NCBI GenBank assembly: GCA_963682175.1
Contig: OY821791.1
Span: 30,068,326 to 30,132,325 of the forward strand
Length of the DNA stretch: 64,000 nt
Reading direction: 5' to 3'
DNA from: Triglochin maritima
Lineage: Eukaryota > Streptophyta > Magnoliopsida > Alismatales > Juncaginaceae
A model generated the notes under the pieces. It made no database searches and was not told the DNA's origin. It worked only from the letters and a program-made list of their open reading frames with translations. This document shows positions 36,065 through 47,659 of the stretch, piece after piece (position 1 is the first letter of the stretch; every line of letters starts with the position of its first letter). The position numbers and the translations under genes were made by a program.

Positions 36065-39000
36065 AAACTACTAAATGGGGACAATTATTCAGCCTGGGTT
36101 AGGGCTACGAAGATGGCTCTTGGAGCAAAGAATAAACTAGGATTTGTTGATGGTTCTTTAAAACAACCCTCTCAAAGTAGTTCACCTCTAGAATATGCTA
36201 AATGGAAGAGATGTAATGAAATGGTCTCTACATGGATTATTCATTCGATAGAGCAAAGTCTGGTCAATAGTGTTATCTACCTTGAAACTGCTAATGATAT
36301 TTAGAGAGATTTAGCTGAAAGATTTGATCAAATTAGTGGCCCTAGACTATTTCAAATAAAGAAATCAATATCTGATATGGTTCAAGGAAATAATTCGGTT
36401 TCTTACTTCACTGTACTAAGAGAATTGTGGGAAGAACTCTCTTGTTATGATCAAAATACTTTATGTACATGCAATACATGTACTTCTGCTGTAAACAAAA
36501 GAGTTGATGAGAAGGAACAACAACAGAGAACTTTGCAATTTCTTATGGATCTAAATGAGTCGTATTCTGCTATTAGAGGTCAAATTCTATTGTATACCCC
36601 TTTTCGTACTTTTAGCAAAGTCCATTCCTTGATACTTCAAGAGGAGAAACAAAGGCAAGTTGGAAGTACTTCCAATCCTTTTCAGGACAGTAGTGCTCTT
36701 ATGGCTTGGGAGACAACAAGATCAAAATTATAATTGGAGTCAAACTGCAAATCAGAGTAATACAAAGAATAATGAGCAAAAAGATAAACTGGTGTGCACT
36801 AACTGCAAGAAATCGATCAGGTCACACTACAGGCAAGTGTTACTGGATAATTGGATTCCCTCCAAGATCAAACAACTACAAGATGTCCAAATCTCAATTT
36901 AAGGAACAAGGCAAAGAAGGGAGAGCAGCAAGTGTTGAAACCAAGACTGCAGAATCTGGAATTTCTAAGAACAGTATGATCAAATAATGCAAATACTGAA
37001 CTCAAAGCAAATCAGCAAGATAAAAGAAACTGTTGCTCATACCACAGGTATATCAAACTGTTATGCTTTTATTAGTTCAGATTCATGGATTATTGATAGT
37101 GGAGCAAGTGATCACATGTGCTTCAATTTAAGTTTGATGCATGACTATGATACTGTTGATAGAAGTATTCTTATTAAATTACCAAATAATAAAATTGTAC
37201 ACACCAACATAATTGGTCAAGCCAAGATTAACAACGACATAAACCTTAAAAATGTGTTATATGTGCCTGAATTCAGAATTAATCTCATATCTGTAGCCAA
37301 ACATGCTAAGAATTCAAATAGTTGCATTAGTTTCTACCCTACTTTTTGCATCATTCAAGACATTGCCTTGAAGAGGATGACTGGTATGGGTACAGAAGTG
37401 GATGATTTGTATATCGTCAACAATCAAGTTGTGACTTCCACTAGTGCTGATACTAAAGATACCCATGACTGGCATAGAAGATTGGGTCATATACCCTTTC
37501 AGATACTTCAATTACTTGCAGATAGAATTACCATTTCTAAGGATAATTATAATGACTATTGTGATTCTTGTCATTTAGCCAAACTAGTCGAGACTTAAAT
37601 TTCCCATTAGTAATACATTTACTTCTACGAGGTTTGAACTAATTCATGTCGATGTTTGGGGAAAATATGTTGCTTCTACTCTCAATGGTTGTCATTATTA
37701 TGTTACAGTGGTTGATTGATTTAACTAGCTGACTTGGTGTAACGTCCTCAACACAGCGGAAAATTTCAAATTTAAATCATACAATCAACGAGGACATTAC
37801 GAAAAGAAATACACACACCGGTGCACCAACATATAATATATATATGTGAACGAGTTTACAAAAAAATGTGATTACATCAAAAGATCATATACATAAAATA
37901 TACACAAGAAATCACGACCACCTCAAAAGATAAGGAAAGCAGGATCTGGTCCCGAGTGCTCCCTCCGTCGTCACCACCCACCTACCGTCGCTCTCGACCT
38001 GAAAGCAGACAATAAATGTCTGAGTTTCCAGGAGGAAACCCAGTATGCCAAACCCTAACACATATATGGACAGAATGAAATATGCAAAGAACCATAAAAT
38101 CACAACTGATACACCCGCTAAGTTCCCGAGACCTCTCTCCCGGCCATAGCCAAACAACACGGGTCTCAAGGGTCCTCTCACCCCAACCCAACAACACTCG
38201 TGCACACAAGGCACTGCCGGTCCAAATCACGGCCAAACAACCCCCGCCTTGCCTCAGTGTTACCGGAGCCACGGTTTTGCATCATTCGTCGGAGCCACGG
38301 CTTTGCCTCAACTGCCGGAGCCACGACGACAATTATCACAATCCCCCTCCACGTCTCACTACTGATCGCTATAGGGCCGGCATGTCCGTCCGTCGCCCCA
38401 AAAGGGACGGTGAACCCGTCGCCTTCTAGCCAATCAATAGCAACACACACACAAAAACAGTGTAAAACGGTCGAACCAAAACTGTCTTCCGGTCGACCGA
38501 TCCTCACCCAGAGAACTGGCCCAACCGAAAAACCCGCCAAACGGTCGACCGACAAAGGGGTCCCGGTCGACCGAAAAGCACCAGTAGAAATCCATTTTCG
38601 CAAACCACAGTAAAACGGTCGAACAACCGAACCCTATCGGTCGACCGAAAACCACCAGTAAGATTCACCAACAGTCCACACTTCAAGGTCGACCGAAACC
38701 GCACTTCCGGTCGACCGGCCATTAAGTTCACTTAAGTCGTCGGTCGAACGAGTCAAACAGGCGGTCGACCGTTTAGATGGTCAACGCCCCAACCGACCTA
38801 CAATAGTACTTTCGGTCGACCGGCAAAGGGGTCCCATTCGACCGAAAATACCCATAGCCTCAATCTCTCGCTCGAATTGCACTACCGGTCGACCACCACG
38901 AAGGTATCGTTCGACCGGTGCGAGGGATTCTGCCCAAATTACACTATAATCGGTCGACCGAACCAAAACACCGGTCGACCGTTTATAGTTCAGATGTTGT

Positions 39001-39533
39001 TGTGCAGGTCCGACGAGCCAAAACGGCCTACCGTCGACCGCTCCTACTCCCACACTAATAATAGGTGAGCTTGAAAGCAAGTTGACATACCTTAAGGCTT
39101 GAAGAAGCCTTGGAAGAAACAACGGCGAGCGCTTCCTCGCGAAACCTCCTCTCCTCCGGCGAACACCACGAACTACGATCTTCGCTCCTCCGGCGACTCC
39201 AACAACACCCTCGCCTCCACCAATGCCGAAGAAACACTGAGGGGGAGAGAGACGAGTCTAGAGAGAGAGTGAGTGAGAGAGATGAGATTGTGAGAGAGAG
39301 AGAGAGAGTAAAAAATCCAAACCTTATATACTTTTCTCCCACTCGATCTCAGCCGTCCATCTCAATCCATCACTAATCCTCCCCTAAACACAATTAAAAC
39401 ATAAGCAAAGGTTAGGATCTAACACTTGGATTTTTCTTATGAAACTTAAGCCTGATGTTTTCTATATTCTTAAGTTTTTCTTTCCATGATTAAGAACCAA
39501 TATGATGAAACCATCAAAAGAATAAGAAGTGAC
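36065..39533 (+). pseudogene. Ty1/copia gag-protease-integrase relic, interrupted by a solo LTR
   Basis: The order is that of a copia polyprotein. Gag: GDNYSAWVRATKMALGAKNK, a UBN2-type region, SKVHSLILQEEKQRQ. A zinc knuckle is broken by a frameshift (CTNC then GHTTGKC). Protease: WIIDSGASDHM, catalytic Asp at residue 37 of the frame starting at 36987. GAG-pre-integrase: HDWHRRLGHIPF and CDSCHLAKL. Integrase: HVDVWGKY and VTVVD, then after the solo LTR at 37738-39424 the frame resumes with LTWIFLMKLKPDVF and ends near 39533. A TAG replaces an expected Trp codon at about 36302. The rest of integrase, reverse transcriptase, RNase H and the 3' LTR are missing. Confidence 0.92.
37738..39424 (-). 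mobile_element. Solo LTR E3 with paired CGGTCGACCG modules
   Basis: Plus-strand ends are TGTAACGTCCTC and TTAGGATCTAACA, with perfect TSD CTTGG (37733-37737, 39425-39429). It inserted into the integrase region of the copia relic, and joining the flanks restores the reading frame there. Minus-strand TATA box (GTATATAAGG) near 39327 is followed by a CT microsatellite. Motif pairs run from about 38470 to 39050, for example 38542-38551 with 38564-38573. The related open frames (38200-38613 and others) reflect motif translation and are not genes. Confidence 0.92.
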
Positions 39534-39536
39534 TAA

Positions 39537-39712
39537 GGGTGCACATGAGTCGGGTTGGTTCTGACCAAAACCCGACCCAACCCAAAAAAAATCGGGTTTG
39601 GGAAAAACCCAACCAGAACCTGACGGCTTCGAGTTCAACCCAATCCGACCCAAAATTTTTGGGTTGGGTTGGGTAAGATCAGGTTGGACCCGAATTTAAA
39701 TATATCTTTTCA
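39537..39712. mobile_element. Partial hAT-like MITE, CGGGTTGGGT-rich
   Basis: Begins TAAGGGTGCACATGAGTCGGG and consists of CGGGTT/GGGTTGGG repeats in both orientations, like other plant hAT-type MITEs. A matching right end and an 8-bp TSD were not found, so it is probably truncated. Confidence 0.5.
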
Positions 39713-39944
39713 TCTGTGGATTGACAAACAAGTATATAAAATCAGGTAGACATCTTCGTAAACAAGTATATACCACACACAAAAAATTCAATACACAAGG
39801 AGAATAGCCTCGAACTGAAACTCGATACACAACATTGACATTTTGTTAGGTCCGTAATCTTAATAAGATCACCACCGATGGACTGAAAAAATCATGAGAA
39901 TCATATATTCTACCGGCCATATTTGCAAAATTTTATCCATGTGA
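39713..39944. other. Intergenic spacer
   Basis: Short AT-rich spacer before solo LTR E4; nothing recognised. Confidence 0.4.
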
Positions 39945-41714
39945 TGTAACGCCCCGAAACAGCAGAAAATTTAAAACTTTAAACATATACAAGAATCAAC
40001 ATCGGGGTCGTCACCAAACCACAAGTATATATAATATAAAGTGGTATACTGTATAATACAAGAGTCAAAGATGATTACAACCCAATACAAAAGATATACA
40101 AACACATATACAAGGGAAAATCATCCACCTCGAAAGGTAAAAGGACAAGATCTGATCTGGGTGCTCCTGCCCGCAGTCACCACCACCTACTGACGCGCAC
40201 GATCTGACATGTAAGCAAACAATGCCTGAGTTTTCCATAGGGAAACCCCGTATGCCAAACCCCTAAGATATGAACATAACATGTATATATGAGACATGAA
40301 ATGAAGAATGCAATAAAAGCACAACAGACACATGTGCACACAAGGCACTGCCGGAAAACATCGACCACGGGTCTCAAGGGTCCTCTCACCCCAACCCCAC
40401 AACGTATGCACACAAGGCACCGCCGGTCAGAGTCTCGGCCACATCAACGTGTTCACAAGGCACCGCCGGAAAACAACGGCAACAACAGCGTGCACACAAG
40501 GCACCGCCGGTCAGAGTCTCGGCCACAACAACGTGCTCACAAGGCACTGCCGGAAAACATCGGCAACAACAACGTGCACACAAGGCACCGCTCCGTAGAG
40601 CCACAACCACGATCTTCCTCTCAGGCCGGCATGTTCGTGTCGTCGCCCCAGAAGGCCGGGGACCTGTTGCCCTCGAGGCAGACCCAACCACACACGACAC
40701 AAGCATCCATATGCAAAACAGTGCCAAACGGTCGAACAGAAGACCATAAATGGTCGACCGAACACCACTATTATTCCGCAATAAAACCAAAATAACGTCC
40801 AACCGGTCGAACGACAAAGGGGCCCCGTTCGACCGAAATCCATCAGTGAATTCCTCTTTTGCTCAAAAAGCACAAACGGTCGAACGACAAAAACTCACGG
40901 TTGACCGATTCCCACCAGTAAAACTCACCAACAACCCGCACTACACGGTCGGCCGAAACAACTCTTCTGGTCCACCAGCCGTTAAGTTAACTTAAGTTCC
41001 GGTCGGACGAAGTCAACGAGCGGTCGACCATTTGTATGGTCAACGCTCCCAACCGACTTACTACACTGCTTTCGGTCGACCGGCAAAGGGGACCCGTTCG
41101 ACCGAAAACACCCAGAGCATCTTCCTCTTGCATAAAATGTACCACCGGTCGACCAATCCAAGAGTATCGTCCGACCGGTGCAAGGGATTTTGCCCGAATA
41201 ACACTACGCCCGGTCGACCGCACCAACCCGTCGGTCGACCGTTGTAGAGCAAAAATGCTGTTGCAAGACCCTCGACAAGCCTTTCGGCCTACCGTCGGCC
41301 ACTCCAATCCTCACGAAGGCTAAAAGGAGGATTAAACTAAAGCTTGGCATACCTTTAAGGCTTGAAGAAGCCTTCGAAGAACCCACGAAGGTCGCTTCCA
41401 CGAGCGCACTTCTCCTTCCCCGGCGAACCCAACCGTGCAACCGATCAACACGATCCTTGTGCACTCCACCGAGTCCGTCTTCCTACCCAAAACCACCACC
41501 ACGCTCCAGCCGAGAGAGGGAAAGAGAGAGTTGAGCGGGAGAGAGAGAGAGTCTCACGAGTGAGAGAGAGAAAAGTGAGAGAAAGGGAGAGAAGATCACC
41601 TTTTATACTCTTCTCCTCCAGTCATCTGAACCGTCCATCTCAATCCATCCCAATCTCCTCTAATCCACCACCTAAACACAATTAATCCAATAAGAAAGGG
41701 GTTAGGATGTAACA
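39945..41714 (-). mobile_element. Solo LTR E4 with paired CGGTCGACCG modules
   Basis: Plus-strand ends are TGTAACGCCCCG and TTAGGATGTAACA, with the perfect TSD TGTGA (39940-39944, 41715-41719). A minus-strand TATA box (AGTATAAAAGG) lies near 41610, about 105 bp from the LTR start, followed by a long CT-rich stretch. Motif pairs run from about 40728 to 41245, for example CGGTCGACCG, 12 bp, CGTTCGACCG near 41075. At 40330-40600 there are six repeats of a CACAAGGCACCGCCGG-type unit. It is closely related to E5 (58015-59778), which lies in inverted orientation. Confidence 0.92.
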
Positions 41715-41719
41715 TGTGA

Positions 41720-42115
41720 AGTACCATTGTTGCAAACTTGCCATGGAACAGAAGAAAAAACATATAAGTGAAATAATAAGACAGATTAACGTTGAAATAA
41801 TTATAATATTAAAAATAGAATAAAAGAGGAAGAGGATAGCAAGTTGTAAAAACATCTTCTATGGAGAAGCGTTGGTCCAGTTGATGATCGTGCCTGACGA
41901 AACAAAAAGTTGTTTGACTGGAAAGAGAATGTGAAGTCGGAGGGTTCGACGAAATGCGTGACGACTGAGGTTGACAGAGGGAGTGCGTGAGAGGGGGGGA
42001 TCGGCAGAGGGATCGACGTGAGGGAGATGGGGCGAGGAGAGGGATGGACGGGATCTGGAATGGAAGGTAGGACGAGAGAGCTAAGGGTTTCGTTCGGGTT
42101 GGATTTTGTTTCGTG
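41720..42115. other. Intergenic, GA/GC-rich block, nothing recognised
   Basis: AT-rich start, then a GAGGG-rich block (about 41940-42070). No supportable gene was seen; the open frame on the minus strand here has no recognisable domain. Confidence 0.35.
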
Positions 42116-42425
42116 CATCATATCATGCATATATTTGTGTCTTATATCTTCTTTTTTAACTTAAGAAATACTACGTAATGAGTTTTATGTTTAAATTTCA
42201 GGAATAAAACAAGTGAGAATAAGAGACACAAAAAAGACTTAAAAGCAAGGAAAATGACTGAGTTGCAAGACTTATGGACTGAGGTGCAAGAGAGAAAGAT
42301 CCGGATGTAAAACCAAAAGGACTAATGAGGAAATCAAGAAACTCCACACCATTATGAGGAGTATTTTGGCAATTAGATCCGGACATAAACAATAAACAAA
42401 TCGGATCAATCAAACATCAAGAATT
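42116..42425 (+). mobile_element. LTR fragment of the Tat/Athila-like class
   Basis: Begins TGCATCATATCATGC and continues with ATTTGTGTCTTATATC and GAGTTTTATGTTTAAATTTCAG. This parallels the start of the minus-strand LTRs at 15571, 22759 and 30148. Phrases of the type GACTGAGGTGCAAGAG also recur in this LTR class. It is truncated on the right, with no 3' end. Confidence 0.55.
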
Positions 42426-42450
42426 AATTGACATTTAGTAGGTAGTATGG

Positions 42451-45400
42451 TGTTAAATCCTAAACCCACTTAAGTATGCTAATTGTGTTTAGTGGGAGAT
42501 GGCTTTGATGGGGGTAAGGTGGAGGTATGGTGATGGGATGGGGTATGGAGGGAGTGTTGGTGTTGGGTTTAAAAGGGAATGGTTGCACCCATTTTTCGTT
42601 TTCCCTTCATCTCCTCTCCTCTTCCCGGTAGGCGGTGACAGTGTTGGTGAGGCGGGTGAGCAAGGCGCGCGCGAGGCAAGGGTGTGGCGTGAAGAAGGCG
42701 TAAGAGGCAGAGCTCCGGTGAACTCCGGAGGTTGCGAGAAGAAAGATATGCCAAGTTCTTTGCATTAGATGTTTCTCACACTTGCGTGTGCGATAGTTTG
42801 GCTTGTCTCCGGAGGTTGGAGACCTCACGGGCGACGAGGACTCTGACCTCTGTCGACGAGGGCATCAAGTTATACTTGGCAAGGCCAGGTTGATGCCATC
42901 TAACGATCGACCGGGGTACGTTTTTGGTCGACTGATCTTAGTGTAAATCTATGATTTTCCACAGCACCGATCGAACGATGTCTTACCGCGGTCGACCAGT
43001 TCAGCATATTTGATGGGTTTGAGAGTTATCCTTATTTTTGGTCAAACCGGGCCCCTGAGCCGTTCAACAGTTGCCTTGTTTACTGGGTTGGACTAAGTGT
43101 TGACCATCTAAATGGTCGACCGCTCGTGACATCTGTCTGACTGGTAACTTAAGTTCACTTAATGTTAGGTCGACCGCTTGTTGGTTCTGTAGGATTTCGT
43201 GTCCCTATGTATGTATATATTTTAAAATTTTGATATAACATACAAGATCGATTTTCATATTTTCAGCAATTTTATTAAAACATGCAACCTACATTTATTA
43301 AAATAATCCACAAAAATAGAATCATACCTAAAGGTTCTCTAAAACTTTTTTGATGACCCGGAGTCGTGTTGCCCGCTGAATCGTCCACGGAATTACATCC
43401 GAGTGTTCACCAAACTCTAAACAAGATTAGAGAGAAAGGAGCTAGCCAATCAATCTCTAATAAGGTTTAGAATCAAGCTAATAACCACTCTTTAAGTCTC
43501 CTTAGATTCTGATATCCAAACTTAATTTTACTAAGAGTATTTTCGTGGTGATTAGGGAGAGATTAATGAGAGAAAGAATTTTGCATTAGTCTTAAAACAA
43601 GTAGGAATAAGTGTCCTTTTATAGGCTCCCAAAACATCCTTATCAAGAGCTATTATTTAGCCATGATCCCTTGTTTTTCTCTCCTAAAATTAATCTCTAA
43701 ATTCCATATAATCACCCACAAAAAACGTTTTAATTAAATCTCGAATTATTCCACCCATGATTTAATTAATCTCTTAATAATTCTGGCAGAATCGTTCTTG
43801 TTCGGTAGACCGAGTATTATTCGGTCAACCGAACCATTCAGTTATAACACGTGTTTAGTGCACCGTGAGCTAGACAGTCGACCGAATCCGTATGAGAATA
43901 ATTCCCTGGAAGAATTCGGACGAACCACGTCTTTTAATCGGTCTACCGTTGACCCACCAAAATCGCTCCTGGGACATAGTCATCGGATGACCGGGTCACC
44001 TTCGGTCTACCGAGAATACTAATTCTCGGTTGATCTTTTGCAATCGGTTAACCGAACCCGATTATCCAGGCACTCTAGACAATCTCGGTCAATCGATTGC
44101 GCTTACCCGTTCCCCATTCGGTTAACCGATCCGAAGATCACTCGGTCGAACAAACCCGGAACGGTTCACTGTGTTTGACCCCGATTTTGCCTTTGTCAAA
44201 TTTTGGATTTATTTCCAACAAAATTTGATCTTTTGGGGTTTTTAGCAAATTCACATCTTATGTAATATTATCCTATGTAATATTAAATTATTACACCCCA
44301 TAATATATACCTCTCATATGAATTTATTATGATTCTAATTATGTCAATTCTTATGACATATTGATTTTATTCATTCACCACATGTGTCCCATTTTCATAA
44401 AAAACCTGACACATCATATGAACTTAAAATAAACCCTCTTGTTTCCCAGTTTTGTGGTGTGACCTAAAGGATGATCTAAGCCGAATTGGCAGTGATATTA
44501 AACACTTAATATCTCAGACTATAAGCGGTATCTAGCTACACATTATAGTCACCCAATTAGCATAGATGTCTTTGTTCCACCCGAACCAAAACACGATCCA
44601 TTTAGTGATATAAGTGCACCACTTGTGTCTGTTCCTTGCCTCATGATATTAAGAATATATACAAAGTAGAAATGTGTCATCTTTGTATTATATTCATTTC
44701 TTGATCTCTTTAAGCTAATTATAACTATGTAACTTAACTCAAGTTACATTGTGCACATTATAATTTTGCTTTATCAAGGGGCCCACTAATATCATCACTC
44801 AATTAAGAGGGGCAATGATAATCGTTTGACTAGCTATCTTTTCCAGCACAAGTCATGTTCAACCAACTATTGCCGTTATCACTACACTCATTGGTAGCTT
44901 TTGACAATAATCAAATTAAACACTTCTTGAGTGAAAAGATATAAGTCTCATATCTTAGGATCCAAGACACTGTAAAAACATTAATGACACGAAACACAAT
45001 TCCATAATGTTTTACTTATTAGGTCTATTCAATATATAAAAGTAATCTTTTCCTTTTTTATATACCCGTGTCGTCAATTATTTGTAGAGCTACAACAATC
45101 GATGACCAACACGACAATCTTATCTCGGTAATTAATGTTCCATGTTAATTACCATGATTGTGAATAACTTTTGATTTATGTAAACCATTATCTTTTAGAG
45201 CTCTACGGTTGAGGACCAATCGCCTCTTCCTTAACTCTTCCAAAAGACGAATAACATAATCAAGGAACAAAATGTTTGCACATTCAATTCATAATAATTG
45301 ACATATAAAAGTAAAACTTTTAGAACACATTCCTTTCAGGTTCGACCATTGAGACTTGATGATTGTATAAAGAACCCTGATATCTTTCGGTTGAGCGGGG

Positions 45401-46516
45401 CCTCTTAGCCGTGTCCTAGCCTAGAGCGTGAGCCGGGAGGTGACAGTGGGTGTGTTGGTCGTGCCTGTCCAGGGACTGCCGGGTGTAAGAGTGTGGATAC
45501 TCGGGACATGCCACCTCTGTGTTAGACTATAGCGTAGTAAACGCTTTACTTGACTCATATTAGAGTAGTAGACACCCAAGGGATCACGATCCCAGTTCAC
45601 GATGTTGCACTACTCTACGGAGCGAGATGACCCTGCGGGCTTCGGTCTGGATGAGTTGATTGGCCGACCTACGGGCGACGAATACCTTCGACTGACCTTG
45701 ATGACAATTATTGTACCATTCGATGTTGTTCCGAATGAGATCGTCCTCGCCAATGTTATTCCAGCAGGAGCGTCGTCCGATGTTGTTCTGGACCTGATTG
45801 ACCTGAGTCGTGTTTTTCTGGCAGGTGTACTAACCAACGATGTATTCCGATAGGTAGCTTGGCTGCGACACAGCCAGGTGAGATGGACCGACCTGAGCGA
45901 TTACTCCGTCGGTGAGGTGTTGACCTCGAAATTCAGTTGATTCTACAAACACGAACATGCGGACGTGCCTCACCGAACCCCATGATTAGAGTAGCCGCGT
46001 GTGGGGGTGCGTTGCATACTTTACGTAAGACCGTATGTGCTCACGGTAGGTCCCTACGGGTGACCCGATGATGGATTGATGGATTGTGGACAGAAGTCCT
46101 TATTTACCTTTGGAGGGAGATGTTTATTGATTGCATTATGTCATGTCATGTTGTACTAGTATGATAGGTTCATTTCAGTATTTATGAGCATGCATATAAC
46201 TTGGTATACGAGATTTTTTTATGGAAACTCATGCATTGTTATTATATTTGCATTTCAGGACCGCGGTAAGTTCTGACGGGTGGTGACCGAGGACGAAGGC
46301 ACTCTGGGATCGAATTGTCTTTCTGTATTTTCCTAGGTAGTATGACTACTTGTATTTATCATTCTCGTACTTTGATGTAGTCATACATTTGACAAACTCT
46401 GATGTAATATGGTGTACATCTTGATTATTTTATGAGTAGCGTTCCCGCTCTTTTAGGGTTTTAATTCTTGTGATGATTGTGTTTTAAATATATTTTTTAT
46501 TGTTTCGGACGTTACA
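42451..46516 (+). mobile_element. Solo LTR E6, interrupted by a nested solo LTR
   Basis: Starts TGTTAAATCCTAAAC and ends TTCGGACGTTACA, with the perfect TSD TATGG (42446-42450, 46517-46521). Positions 43188-45338 are a separate insertion with its own TSD, so the original LTR was about 1.9 kb. A TATA-like TTTAAAAGGG lies near 42570. Degenerate CGGTCGACCG motifs occur at about 42905-43180 and continue after the insertion (about 45340-45400). At 45700-45850 there are short CGATGTTGTTCC-type repeats comparable to the unit in E1. Confidence 0.9.
43188..45338 (-). mobile_element. Family-R solo LTR nested in E6
   Basis: Plus-strand ends are TGTAGGATTTCG and CATTCCTTTCA, with the perfect TSD GGTTC (43183-43187, 45339-45343). 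A canonical TATA box CCTATAAAAGG on the minus strand (about 43615-43625) suggests minus sense. There are no genes in the 2,151 bp. At 43800-44180 it carries variants of the palindrome (CGGTCAACCG, CGGTCTACCG, CGGTTAACCG) with a looser spacing of 8-9 bp. The right third matches the LTR that was the target of the tandem composite at 14191-30148. It is probably copia-type. Confidence 0.87.
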
Positions 46517-46521
46517 TATGG

Positions 46522-47340
46522 CGAGCTAAGCAAACTACAAGTGCAAAATAAAGGCAATTATACTGCAAATTAAAGGACCGTATTAATTAAAATATTAATG
46601 TAAAGGTAAACTTAAAAGTCCCCACCCAGATAAAGTGCGTTGAAGAGGTGTTTTCCTATTCGTATGAAACCAAAGGTCATTGATTCAGATCAGTTACTAA
46701 TATAATACAAACCTGAATTTATATTTGATCTCAACTTTATCATTAAGTTAAATAAGATTAGGGGTAGTCTCGATAAACAACACGAAATATAAAAAAATTG
46801 TGGCCAGGTTTCCTTTGTTTCAGTCCATCCTTACGTATTTTGTTTGTTTGTGTGATTTGAGTGTAGAAGGTGCTAACAAAATTGTAGTGGAAAATTTTGC
46901 GCCTAAAACACTTCATTGCTCGCCAAGAATCGACTGCCAATGATGCCAACAATCAGTTTGTCGGTATTGATCAGTTGTGTATTCTAGAGTCAGGGGGTTG
47001 TTTTGGACCTAAATCCTCTCCAACTAGGTTAAAGCTGGAGACGTTCTATTTATTCAATCTTTTAGTCATACTTATGATATGTAGTTGAGGGAGAGTACGT
47101 TCAAAAGTAGTGTATCGATTTATTGTGGTCTACAGAATAATTTTCAACAATAAAGTTCAGTCTTATAAAAATTCATCCTAGTGGGTTCGACGTTTATTTC
47201 TGGGTGAATTGGTTTTGTACACCTAGTCTTAACCCTAAATGGCCGTTTGCACCCGTGTTTTTGATAATTAGCCAAGTGCACATTGGATTTCAAGTTGTTT
47301 ATTTGTATACACCTCTGCCGTTTGTAGGGCTCATTCAGTT
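46522..47340. other. Intergenic, nothing recognised
   Basis: AT-rich DNA between E6 and tandem repeats. Short open frames (46897-47088, 47204-47389) have no recognisable domain. Confidence 0.4.
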
Positions 47341-47351
47341 GCGGTTTATAT

Positions 47352-47531
47352 TAGAAATTTTACACATTACACCTTATAAATTTTACTAATACATTTTTGT
47401 TGTAAATTTTTGCACATTATACCTTATAAATTTTACTAATACATTTTTGTTGTAAATTTTTGCACATTATACCTTATAAATTTTCCTAATAACATTTTCT
47501 ATTAGAAAATTTTACACATTACACCTTATAA
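47352..47531. repeat. 50-bp tandem repeat, about 3.5 copies
   Basis: The phrase CCTTATAAATTTT recurs at 47372, 47422, 47472 and 47524 (spacing 50, 50, 52). The middle copies also share TTTTTGTTGTAAATTTTTGC. The sequence is AT-rich and non-coding. Confidence 0.85.
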
Positions 47532-47557
47532 ATTTTGCTAATGATATTTTTTGATAG

Positions 47558-47659
47558 AATCCACCATCTCTCTCTAACTCTATTATTCTCACTCGTCTCT
47601 CCTTCGTTCTCTCTCCACTCTCTCTCAAACTCTCTCATTCTCCTCACTCTCTCTCTGAC
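47558..47659. repeat. CT-rich minisatellite, left part
   Basis: One and a bit copies of the roughly 80-bp CT-rich unit whose main array lies at 49622-50040. The array was split by insertion of solo LTR E7. Confidence 0.75.

Noticed and set aside
38082..39122. Several overlapping open frames of 60-141 codons on both strands, rich in RST/VDR
   Set aside because: They lie wholly in solo LTR E3 and their composition is simply the translation of CGGTCGACCG repeats. The same happens in E1, E4, E5 and the SIRE-like LTR.
40330..40600. CRISPR-like alternation of repeats and spacers
   Set aside because: Repeats are imperfect and the spacers also repeat. The DNA is plant nuclear and inside an LTR.
40289..40873. 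168-codon and antisense 143-codon frames with repeated HTRHCR / ALCARC units
   Set aside because: They translate the CACAAGGCACCGCCGG repeat of solo LTR E4 on both strands. No start context, domain or conserved frame.
42499..42768. 89-codon frame starting MALMGVRWRYGDG
   Set aside because: It is within solo LTR E6 in its GA/CT-rich leader. Low complexity and no domain.
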